DNA from: Atriophallophorus winterbourni
Taxonomy: Eukaryota > Platyhelminthes > Trematoda > Plagiorchiida > Microphallidae
Direction of reading: 5' to 3'
NCBI GenBank assembly: GCA_013407085.1
Contig: JACCGJ010000323.1
Span: 29,700 to 93,699, forward strand
DNA length: 64,000 nt
In this document: piece by piece, positions 54,830 through 64,000 of the stretch
Layout of the letters: each line of letters opens with the position of its first letter
How positions within the stretch are numbered: the stretch's first letter is position 1
The notes under the pieces: model-generated
Told to the model about the DNA's origin: nothing
The model's input: only the letters and a program-made list of their open reading frames with translations
The model's database searches: none
Program-made: the position numbers and the translations under genes

Positions 54830-55015
54830 CAAGAGATCAACATCATCATCACAGACAGCATTACACCGGTAGCACGTACCGAATGCTTAACTGCCACACA
54901 ACCATGAAAAAGTAAAATCCTAAAAGATGGGGAAGGGTGGGACTTAAATAGATACGGATTTGATAGAAGAGTAAGCACATACAAACTGGGAAGAGGTGCC
55001 TACACCTCAAGACAA
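54830..55015 (-). repeat. LINE 3' untranslated fragment
   Basis: Minus-strand 3' UTR of the RTE-like LINE, ending in ATCATCATC at the left: GTAGCACGTACCGAATGCTT, AAAATCCTAAAAGATGGGGA and GAGGTGCCTACACCTC match 26840-27005 and 61560-61740. Confidence 0.78.
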
Positions 55016-55834
55016 GAGAAAGATTGATTTGGAAAGCTGAGACTGGACCTTAACGTGGTGCGATGGTTTGTGTACCTTCATGACCCATTGAGCTATACTG
55101 TGTGGTGCCTTTTAGTGCCAGCAAAGCTACTCATACCAGGAAGGTCGATCTATAGAGGTCAGACAAACTCAGTCTCAAGCCACTGCCTTGTGGTTCAGGC
55201 TTTTTAGCCAAAGGCTCCGGGTGGGGCCCCCTAAGCTAACCCCCTATTTCGGCCTGGGCAACCGGGAAGTATCACGCCCACAAGCATAACAAACTTGGCA
55301 CTTTGTCTGGCTCCAGATTTGTGCTTCATGATGATGACGTCGCAAGCGGAGAGGTCTATAAGGCACTAATGCCATTAAATCATAGCCGGTAAAAAAACAA
55401 ATGATTAAAACAGTAGCACAAAGTCAAAAAACAATCGCGTAACTGTAAGTCTATAATTGAAAAGAGAGGTGCAGAAAATTAAACAAAATTACAAAAGAAG
55501 GAAATCACAGTTGAACGCGCGCAACGGGAACACAGTGCACACCATGTCTCCAGTAAACAATTTGCTAAAGCACACCATTGGCGACCGCCTCCTTTTCAAG
55601 TTGCTCTAGAATGCTAAAAACGAAGCGAAAGAGATGAACAAAATTAAGCGTTTTATTATTATTATTATTACACAAGTCTTTACAGACGATGTGCCAACAA
55701 GTATACCATGAAGAGCGTACATGATGAAAGAAAAATGTAGGTTCCATGGTTCTTGTTGAAGGCGACATACTACCCGGTTGCCAAGGCCGAAGTAGGGGGT
55801 TGGCTTAGGGGACCCCACCCGGAGCCTTTGACTC

Positions 55835-56330
55835 AAAAGTCTACCCGCAAGGCAGCGGTTTTTTTTTCCTTCACGAGAGCCGGTGACCATTTTGAGGGTT
55901 CTTGCGCCTCTCTTGAAGTGCCTCGGCGATTGTTCGAGTACGCCTCTCTAGCCTTTGCACGACCAGATGCAACCTGCGAGGCAGCAAGGATTTTCCTCAG
56001 GGTTCACTCCCGAAGCATTTCCCGCAATCGGGTATGCCGCAAGGCAGCGGAGGTTTGGAATAAGGGTTTTCCTTCCCTTAGATGGACTGCCCTCCCAGGA
56101 TGTGACGAGCTCCATATTACACGGAAGCAAAACTGGTTTTGAGGCGCCAGTTCATCCGCCTTCGCCCCTTCTCCTGTCAGTAGAAGCAGTTCCGCCACGT
56201 GCAGGCCAGGAGCTGACTTGGTTGTCAGAGGCTGTTTGAGCGCAACGCCATATGGGAGCATTTGTATAGACAGTGGCGAGACTGCATCCCCACTGCCGCC
56301 CCGGCTGTGACAACCATGGAAATTAAGCGT
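55835..56330 (-). repeat. Family D dispersed repeat
   Basis: Reversed copy, with the 5' end extending to about 56330 (CAACCATGG region). Shares the CGATCGCGGGAAATGC-type block and CATCTAAGGGAAGG. Inserted beside a ~60-bp inverted repeat (TAGGGGGTTGGCTTAGGGG at 55793 against CCCCCTAAGCTAACCCCC at about 55226). Confidence 0.7.
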
Positions 56331-56349
56331 TGGAGTCAACGAATCAAAA

Positions 56350-56440
56350 TGTCGAAACACAGAATCACATAGTAATTCTTGGTCATGTAGAGATTGAAGA
56401 CCAATGTAATGTGTTGCTCACATCCCAGGCAGGTACACTA
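56350..56440 (-). repeat. Family A repeat fragment
   Basis: GAATCACATAGTAATTCTTG, GACCAATGTAATGTGTTGCT and CACATCCC match the unit segment upstream of the hammerhead; the ribozyme itself is not included. Confidence 0.65.
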
Positions 56441-56939
56441 TACAGTATATTTACCGCAAAATATGATGAGATGGATATTTTATCCGGTTGAATCAGCATT
56501 TAATTAGGCTTTTAGAGTAACCATGGTCAGCAAGCGGATGACTATATTTTTAGTGAGCTCGCTGTTTATTGATAGCATCGTGTTGATTTTGCCACAAAAG
56601 ATGAGACATGATCTTGGCCCAACATAGCTGGATAAGTGAATCCAGCGAATTCTGCAAAAAGACACTTGCGACATAGGGTACAAGGAGACTGTTCAATCAC
56701 TTGGAGAAAGATTTCGAGAGCACGCTTCACTATGAAATATTCCATACAAACGCATGAGACTGGCGACACTGATAAAAGTTTAATTCGCCAAACTTGACCG
56801 AACTTGGGAGACGATTTGACCTCCTCCATCTTGACTTTGCACCAGACAAGGACATCCGATTTCTTCGTTTCTATTAAATATGGTAATTGATGCCATTATG
56901 GAACACTAATAATAATAATACATAATACCAGGTAGCGAG

Positions 56940-57915
56940 ATTGTTAAGTTGGATTATGCTGATGCTATAAATCTGCTTTATGACTTCTACACCGTTGCAC
57001 AGGCGGGACTGAACAAGTTAGCTAGTATTGTGCCCGCATTTGCAATGCGTTTTGCACCCTCTAAGTGCAGTGTCCTGCTGCAGGACATCGACATGTCAAA
57101 CAGCACTTTATTACTTGACAATCAGGTGTTTGAAATGGTAGATGGTTTTACGTATCTCGGTAGTTGTATCAATAATTCTGCATCGTTAGATGACGAGGTC
57201 TCGGCACGCATTCCGTAACCTAGGTCACCTCTGGCGTCAGAAGGACTGACTCCGTTACACGAGGGTAGAGTTCGGGCTGTTAACGTATGGCTGCGAAACT
57301 TGGACCTTACGTGAACAGCACATTCGGTATCTTTAAGCATTTGATAGCCGATGTCTCCGCAGCATTTTGGGAGTCAGTAGTTACAGCCGCATACACAACG
57401 AATTAAGCTCTTCGGTAGTAATGTTGGTACAGAGATGCAGATCAACATGCATAGGTTACGGTGGTTCCGTCAAGTTTAACGGATGTCCGACCACCGATTT
57501 CCGAAAGGGAATGTTTTTGCGACGCGGCATCCCGACAAGTGTAAACCTCGTGGTGGCAAAACCATCACATCGCACAGTCAACTAAAAACTCTTACCAGGA
57601 ACATTTCCAAAGTCCGCGCACCACGTCTTCCCGGCTGGGGTCTTCGCGATCAGATATCGCAATGGTTAGTTACGCTTCAGGATATGGCGTCTTGTACTAA
57701 GCACATTCTTGGAGTGTTTGCTTAAACTTGTATGCCATTACGTGGAGTGAAGAGGAACGCTTATTATGATGTATTAAAGTGAAAGCCTCAAGATGGTTGT
57801 TGTGTTGATTTATGCTCTACTCGTCCATGAAACTTGTTTGGATAGCTGTTCTATCGGAAGTGTAGGCACCTCATACCAGTTTGTTTAAACTAACACTTTT
57901 ATAGATTCCGTTGCT
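56940..57915 (+). mobile_element. RTE-like LINE, RT C-terminus to 3' UTR
   Basis: Starts just after the catalytic box (LDYADAINLL in place of LFADDIVLL), then FAPSKCSVLLQDI, FTYLGSCINNSASLDDEVSA, LTYGCETWTL, FDSRCLRSILGVSS and the C-terminal LLPGTFPKSAHHVFPAGVFA-type segment, in several frames. The 3' UTR with AAACTTGTTTGGATAGC and GTAGGCACCTC follows. A different LINE subfamily from the one ending in a zinc finger. Confidence 0.85.
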
Positions 57916-58444
57916 ACCAGTTCGAACTGACGTAGATAGCACCCAAAGGAAGCAACCGAGAATTTCTTGAAACTTATCACTCAATAACTAACTGAATTAA
58001 CCAGCATCTCCAATTGGTTGCAACCTATGGACCAATGGGAAACAGCTTACACAAATTCGATCAAACAGCATGAGTGATGATGAGGGGAGAGACAACCCGT
58101 ATAAGAACCAAATAATTACAATCACGAGATGCCTGGTCACCTGTGCCTAGATAAGATAACAATTAGGGTTTTCAATCAGTCTTTGGCTAAAGAGCCTTAC
58201 TCACAATGGGACTGACACGGTATTCGTCTGACTTCTATCCACGGACCGTTCTGTTATAATTAGCTCTGCTTGTGCCCGAAGGACATAGCCAGGTATAGTT
58301 CGATGGGTCGCGAAAGTACATCAAACATCGCTCGGCGTTAAGGTCTAGTCGCCGCGCAATTCAGGTAATACAGTTCATTAAAGACGGCAAATCAATTTAG
58401 CAGGTTGATAGCATGTTAGCTCAAATTTGCACACAAACAAAGGT
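57916..58444. other. No recognisable gene
   Basis: No motif or recurring repeat recognised. Confidence 0.4.
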
Positions 58445-58860
58445 TGTTAACCAACAGGAGAAGTGGAGAGGGTGAGTGACTGGAGCCTGAAAACCAGTTT
58501 GCTTCGGGCAGATGGAGCTCGTTAGCCTGGGAGGGCATTTCATCTAAGGGAAGGTAAACCCTGATTTTAAACCTCTGCTGCCTTGCAAGATACTCGATCG
58601 CGGTAAAGGGTTCGAGAGAAAACTCTGAGGAAAAATCTGGAACAGAGTTTCGTAGACGGTTAGTTGGTGCACACCACCTTTTTCTGGCAACTCCCTGATG
58701 CCTTGCAGGTCGCACTTGGTTGTGCAAAGGCTAGAGAAGCTGACTCGAACAAACGCCGAGTGGTGCTGGGGACGATGCTTTGTACCCAATTTCCCAAGAA
58801 TCTTCATTGAAGCCGACTCATCCACCAGGAGATAGTCGCACACAAGTAACAAGTAAGCAC
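58445..58860 (+). repeat. Family D dispersed repeat
   Basis: Same orientation as 47380-47840 and very similar; the 3' end reads GATAGTCGCACACAAGTAACA followed by AGTAAGCA, a variant of the pentanucleotide-like tail. Confidence 0.8.
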
Positions 58861-59440
58861 AAACAAATCCACGTGAACACCAGTAATACTCACCTTCTCA
58901 AATGAGCAACATGTTCAGTTTGCGAATAAAATTTCTCCGTAATGAGACGAACAGCCTGGCGCGGTTTCTCCCACAACGCGGTCGGATCGAGGAACAACTG
59001 ACCTTGATAAAACTCGGACCAAACATCCTAAGAGGGATAATAATGGCATGTCATTTCAAAGGAGGGAAACCAGAGCTCGACTAGAATGGAACGTACGATT
59101 GCTTGGGGAGCAAGACAAGGCCAGCAAGCATAGTTCTCGCGGTCACTGGGTGCCCCGGAATACAATGGATTGGTGTAGCGCGCACGAATGTCCGGTTGTT
59201 CCAAATAGGACCTAGGAGATCGAAAAAAAATGACACGAGCAGGAAATCGGAGAAAAAGCCATCAAAAACAACAACTATGATTTAATCGAATTCGCTGACG
59301 GGGAACCGAAACACAAGTTCCGAATAAAGTGGAAATTAAGTGTTACAAGTGGTGATGTGTACAGAACGGAAAGTGATTGTAGTCAACTAAAATCGACTGT
59401 ATGCTGAGTTGAAATAAGTAGGTCGGCAATTGACAGACCG
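58861..59440. other. No recognisable gene
   Basis: Short open frames only; no family motif or shared repeat recognised. Confidence 0.4.
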
Positions 59441-59700
59441 TATTCGCGGTATAAAGATGTTTGCACGGATGAGCAATCGTGCAGCATTTCTGTGTTGTGC
59501 GGCTAACATCGTGCTAAATTGGTTGGCTAACAGTAGTGAGCTGCATGCTGAAACAGGCTGGAGTCTCACTACCGTTTTTCTTCCTCATATCTGTCTAGGC
59601 CTGGGCAACCTGACAGTATCTTCGCCCACGTGCAGTCTCTGACTGTGCGGCACTTTGTCTAGATCAGGCTTGTGCTTTCATACCATACCATACAAGAATG
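59440..59700 (+). repeat. Family E dispersed repeat
   Basis: Matches 15130-15360 and ends with CATACCATACCATAC. A partial inverted copy at 60445-60570 faces it across the MULE remnant. Confidence 0.65.
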
Positions 59701-59799
59701 TTTGCAAATCAGATATGGAAGCTGTTGACATTGATTCTCCTAGTTGGGTAGAACTTGCTATTGACCGCTCACATTGGAGATATTGTGTATGGCATCATC

Positions 59800-59990
59800 T
59801 TTAAGCAGATCAGATACCGCTATCGGCTGCTCCTCGAACATCACGTGTGCAAATTTGTCCGAGTACTGACAATTGCTATGAGCGCTGCGGGAGTGATTGT
59901 TCCTCCCGAATTGGACTGTTTATTCATTCATGCGCTTATGACCGAAGGAAGCCGAGAACAACAGGTGCGGAAAGCTAAGTGACCATGAAA
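59800..59990 (+). mobile_element. RTE-like LINE 3' end fragment
   Basis: A plus-strand frame reads ERCGSDCSSRIGLFIHS, the C2H2-type C-terminus, followed by GACCGAAGGAAGCC, the diverged LINE end. Confidence 0.7.
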
Positions 59991-60019
59991 TTGGAGGATA
60001 GAAAATAGCGTTGTGATTG

Positions 60020-60444
60020 AACGGGATGAAGGAAGAACTCACAAGTGTAGAGCGAGATTAGTTACATCTAACGATGATATCGCACACGGTCTCTGAGCAA
60101 GATGTGATTTAGTGATGGGACGTTCAAGGTTGAACCTTCGCTTTTCTACCAGTTATACACTATACATTTTCAATATGCTGAAGGCGTCACACCACCAGCT
60201 ATTACATATAACAAGTTGCTTAGTGTGTTGCGAGATATGGCTTTAACTGACTTTGAAAGTGCAACTATGAATGCATTTCGCTCAAACTTCCTATCCGCAA
60301 GAGTGACTGGATGTTATTTTCATCTATGCCAAGTCATGCAACGAAAAATATGTGAACTAGGGATGAAAGCAGATTATGAGGCAGACGATGATTTACGTCT
60401 TATGATTGGGGTTTAAATGTCTGGCGATTAAGTGTCAGTACACC
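60020..60444 (+). mobile_element. MULE-type transposon remnant, right end
   Basis: Transposase remnant MALTDFESATMNAF, GCYFHLCQVMQRKICELGMK, ADYEADDDLRL at 60216-60410, then the terminal inverted repeat CTGGCGATTAAGTGTCAGTACACC (60421-60444). FE.A, the CxFH zinc-binding-like motif and helix order fit MULE transposases. It overlaps the piece at 45485 by sequence, so the two copies together show more of the protein. Confidence 0.8.
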
Positions 60445-60570
60445 CTGGTCGACATGGCATGGTATGGTATGAAAGCACACAAGCCTGATCCAGGCAAAAT
60501 ACCGCACGATCAGAGACTGCACGTGGGCTAAGATACTGCCCAGGCCTAGACAGATATGAGGGTGTAAATA
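60445..60570 (-). repeat. Family E repeat, inverted copy
   Basis: Reverse complement of 59590-59700, with the GGCATGGTATGGTATG tail next to the MULE terminus. Confidence 0.65.
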
Positions 60571-60999
60571 GAAAGTAAACGTTAGGACCAAGAAGGTGAT
60601 GTGACATGAATTAAAATGACTTAATCTCCCTAGACTATGTTTCAAGTTTCAAAGTACAAGGATGAGCAAACGGATCCAACGACTCTAACTCACAAAAACG
60701 TCGAACAAGCATGGGAAATAACCACGTGGCACTAGCAAATATTTGAGAACACACACGTAAAAAGACTGATGAATTTGAGAATCGTTTTGAAACTTCGACC
60801 ATCTATCAGTTGACAATAACTCACCATACGGAAACAGTTTTTGTAAAAATTTGTAGCTCTTCCCGTTCTTTCATATTGTTACCCAGGAAGGTACCTAGAG
60901 AATCAGAGTTGATTATGAGCTAAAACGAAATATCAGTTTGGACAAAATTTCAATCAATTGTCATATGTGAGGCTATCATTTGCTAGAAGCACAACGAAT

Positions 61000-61375
61000 A
61001 TATCGCCAGCATGCAACTCCAAGGACGGTCCCAAGCCCGTCTGAGAAAGGAGGAGGGTTGGGCTTAGAGCTAGCAACCCTATCCCGTAAAACCTACATTG
61101 CTACGGAAACGGTGACAACAGATCCGTGGTTCGGTCATGTCTGCAGGATGGATCCCAGTTCGCATACGAAGGTAGCCATTCACTGGCGTCCGCAAGGTGA
61201 ACGAAAAGGGGACGGCCGAAGGAAACTTGGCGCAGAACGTTGGAACGCGAACTACATGCACAAGGATTCACGGTGCAGACGGTAACGGAAGCAGCGACAG
61301 ACCGGAACCACTGGCGTGAAGTTGTCTTTGCCTCATGTGCCACCCGGTACGGAGAGGAATGAATGAAATGAAATG
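61000..61375 (+). mobile_element. LINE C-terminal fragment (third family)
   Basis: WFGHVCRMDPSSHTKVAIHW and RPQGERKGDGRRKLGAERWN match the WIGHVLR...W.PEGKRKRGRP.TW C-terminal motif of RTE-like LINE proteins, and LPHVPPGTERNE then stop matches the usual LC..R..ERNE terminus. No RT core remains. Confidence 0.75.
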
Positions 61376-61554
61376 CAACTTTTTACCAAGTTTTGATCGA
61401 CAGACACTCAGTGAGACGATGTGACAAAATCTGGAAAAACACTATCATGCGGCATGCATAGTTAAGTGGTATTTTCAAAGATAGTAAGCTTTAACTAACA
61501 CAAAGAGGTGTGTACATTGGCAACGAATATTAATCACAAGCTTTCGGAAGATAT

Positions 61555-62345
61555 GTGGATTATCATCATCATCCCCATAGACAACATAACAAAGGTAGCA
61601 CGTACCGAATGCTTAACTGCCACAGAACCATGAAAAAGTAAAATCCTAAAAGATGGGGAAGGGTGGAACTTAAATAGCTACGGTTACTATAGAACAAACT
61701 GGGATGAGGTGCCTACATCTCGAATGGAACATACATTCAAACAAGTTTCGTGAACGAGTAGAGCGTCATCAGCATGGCAGCTTCCTTGCGGCTTTCACTG
61801 TCATGCATCATAACAAGCTTTTCTCGTCACTCCGCTTGACAACATACAAGGTTAAGCAAACACTCCAAGAAGATGCTTAGTGCAAGACCGCCATTGAACA
61901 AGGTTTCTGGAGCGTAACTAGCCATTGCGATATATGATCGCGGGGACACCAGCCTGGAAGACGCGCTGCGCCGACTTTGGAAAGGTTACTAGTAAGGGTT
62001 TGTAACTGTCTATGCCAAGTAGCAATTTGGCCACCCCGAGATTTACGCCAATCAGGATGTGGCGTCACAAAAAGAATCCGTCTTGGAAGTCTGTGGTCCG
62101 GCATCCGTAAACCGTGACCCAACCAGCGTAACCTATGCAGGTTGATCTGCTTCTCTATATCAACACTACTACCCAACAACTTATTTCGGAGAGCATAATT
62201 ACATATGCGACTGTACCAGCTATCTCTCGAAATGCTGCAGAGACATCGGCTGTCAAATACTTGAAGACACCGAGTTTCCAAGTTTCGCAGCCATACTGTA
62301 ACACAGCCCGAACTGTCGCTTTATAGACTCTACCCTTGAGTAACA
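61555..62345 (-). mobile_element. RTE-like LINE C-terminus and 3' UTR
   Basis: Open 134-codon block at 62281-61877: FDSRCLCSISRDSWYSRI, LHRLRWLGHGLRMPDHRLPR, PDWRKSRGGQIATWHRQLQ, ARLPGWCPRDHISQW. The 3' UTR runs to a GATGATGATGA end near 61563. Same subfamily as 56940-57915, and its least decayed C-terminus here. Confidence 0.88.
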
Positions 62346-62864
62346 GAGACAGTCCTTTCGTACGCCAAAGATGACCTTAGTTGCGGAATGCTACGGTCGC
62401 CTTAGAAATACATGCCGAGACCTTGTCATCTAACGATGCAGAATGATCAATTGAACTATCGAGATAGTAAAACAATCTACAGTCTCAAGCATGCTAGCAG
62501 TTATGAAATACCAATATGTGGAGCAGCACCGTCTGGCACAGCATCAGAGCAGGAGACGATAAAAATACCATTCGGGTTCCGGGAGGACGGCATCGGAACA
62601 CTTTGAGCGACAACATGCACGGAAACACGGGGCAACCGCCACCGCACTCAAACGATGAGCAATAGGAGATGAATGCGGTAAGGGATTGACGTGAGTCGCC
62701 TAGCATCAAACCGATGGATAAATAAGATCACACTGACAGGCATGTTGTGTTTTGCCTATATAAGATAGGCGTACCGTCGTATCGAGAACAAATACACTTA
62801 ACCAACTGGCTTTGTCTGGTGTTGTGGGATTCGTGGGTGAATAAGATTAGGGTTGGAAAAGGTT
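62346..62864. other. No recognisable gene
   Basis: The first ~100 bp continue the LINE (minus strand, diverged). Beyond that no exon or repeat was recognised. Confidence 0.35.
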
Positions 62865-62935
62865 GGGCTCACTTACTTTACTTTACTTTGTGCGACTATC
62901 TCCTCCTGGAGGATGAGTCGGCTTCAAATGGGGAG
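62865..62935 (-). repeat. Family D repeat, 3' end only
   Basis: Tail plus terminal ~55 bp: ACTTACTTTACTTTACTTTG followed by GCGACTATCTCCTCCTGGAG. Short 3' fragments are what 5'-truncated retroposition would leave. Confidence 0.75.
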
Positions 62936-63149
62936 GTAAGTGAGTGTAAATCGCTGGGTCGACTGTCCACGAAGTCTGTGTGAACAATGTACTAGGTATT
63001 AGAACAATCAAACTGATGTAATCCTTCCTCTCTATATACACTGATATGACATCTTCCACTAGGTGCGCTAGGTTGTCGCAAACATTCTCCCGGCAACTGC
63101 TAGTACCCATTTTACATCTGGGTATGATGAAGAACGGAATTTTCCAACA

Positions 63150-63480
63150 AGCATGATGGCGGCAAACAGCCAGAAACCGGTAGTGGAGTGTCATTTCGGA
63201 GTATGTGAGCAATACATCACTTTGGTCATCCATAAGCGCCTTGAGTGCTTGACCACGAAGCACTATGTGATTCTGTGTTTGAACACCGTGGTTCGTTGTA
63301 CTAACCCTACGCAAAAGTGGCATTCAAGTATTATTACCTTGTTTACCATTTATCCACTGTTTCAAGGCTCACTAAAACTAATCTTACTGTTTCCACCTGA
63401 TGACGGCAGAAAGCCAGAAATCGGTAGTGGAGTGTCATTTCGGGGGATGTGAACAACACATTACTTTGGTAAGCCACAGC
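63150..63480 (+). repeat. Family A retrozyme-like repeat, tandem
   Basis: About 1.4 tandem units: CAGAAAYCGG at 63171 and 63415 gives a period of 244 bp. The left copy begins inside its hammerhead (ATGATGGCGGCAAACAGCC), so the insertion boundary falls near the ribozyme. Confidence 0.82.
63391..63432 (+). ncRNA. Hammerhead ribozyme, type I (family A)
   Basis: TTCCAC, CTGATGA, CGGC-AGAAA-GCCA, GAAA, TCGG, TA, GTGGAG. Helix I is 6 bp with one T-G; all core residues are present. As in other family A members, the helix II entry pair is C-A and the triplet GTA. Confidence 0.7.
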
Positions 63481-63711
63481 ACGGATTCGTAACATCGACC
63501 TCTCGCTTGCCAGCATTATCAGTGTCAGCGAAGAATCACGGACACCATGTGCATGCTAGCGAGTCAGACAACCGTTTGCCGGTGGATTAAATAGTTTTTT
63601 ACTACCCTCCTTTACCAATCAGCAGATTGCAAACAATATATATCTTGCCGACGAAAAACAACCTTTCCTGGCGATTCCCACCACACGAGTGCATATCGGC
63701 CAAGCGGCCAA

Positions 63712-63985
63712 GTGTAAACGATGTAGACCGTACGTAGAATCAAGGTGCTGCTGATGCTACTTCTTCTGTTTCTAAACTACATCGCTGAAAGGTTTATAAG
63801 ATTCTACGACCAAACATCACGAGAGCTTCCTACGAGGAGCATCGTGTAAACGATGTAGACCGTGCGTAGAATCAAGGTGCTTCTCCTGTTTCTAACTGTG
63901 AGATGTCGATCCAAGGTTTCTAGGATTCCACTCTGAATTTTCCGTGAGACCCTTTACTCGAGCAAATTATCACAAAGCAAGGAGA
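63712..63985 (+). repeat. Two-copy tandem repeat, 132-bp period
   Basis: GTGTAAACGATGTAGACCGT begins at 63712 and 63844; CGTAGAATCAAGGTGCT and CTGTTTCTAA also recur. The second copy may run past the window edge. No coding or ribozyme motif recognised. Confidence 0.75.
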
Positions 63986-64000
63986 CTGAAGTTCGCGTTT

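Noticed and set aside
1..64000. CRISPR arrays, bacterial operons, phage genes
   Set aside because: No regular short repeats with unique spacers and no ribosome-binding-site-driven gene clusters; splicing and LINEs show a eukaryotic genome.

Overview
The window is from a eukaryotic, intron-rich and repeat-dense genome. It looks like a digenean trematode, perhaps an opisthorchiid liver fluke; this is inferred from the repeat mix (CR1-like and RTE-like LINEs, Gypsy/CsRn1-like pieces, Penelope-like element, hammerhead-bearing repeats reminiscent of schistosome SMalpha) and from very short introns. No bacterial-type operons are present.

Four host genes can be assembled from spliced exons. A HES-type bHLH repressor (+, 2752-6217, two exons) sits behind a CCAAT/TATA promoter in the only clearly repeat-free stretch. 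A secreted S1 serine protease (+, 13669-18738, three exons) has its triad on three separate exons. A CIBAR/FAM92 BAR-domain gene (-, 29090 down to 19768, seven exons found, initiator exon not found) ends in a long acidic tail. COX11, the mitochondrial copper chaperone (-, 52488 down to 43685, five exons), is complete although a 1000-N assembly gap lies in its last intron.

Nearly everything else is transposable-element debris: CR1 pieces at 965-1865, 31560-32700, 34640-34920, 35224-41185 and 51425-51960; RTE-like LINE pieces throughout, several ending in a C2H2 finger; a gag-only LTR element (38057-39506) inserted into the CR1 reading frame with a 6-bp duplication; MULE-type DNA transposon remnants with shared 24-bp termini; and a roughly 500-bp repeat with a pentanucleotide tail.

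The most striking layer is a set of small repeats that encode hammerhead ribozymes. Families A and B (units of about 207-244 bp, often tandem, some palindromic) look like metazoan retrozymes. Family C (about 410 bp) couples tRNA-like A and B boxes to a hammerhead, like SMalpha. A dead Penelope-like retroelement with GIY-YIG endonuclease (8654-12606), the class thought to mobilise such elements, lies among them between two inverted ~1-kb arms that carry a decayed hammerhead. One family C copy is an almost perfect 400-bp palindrome flanked by a 13-bp target duplication.
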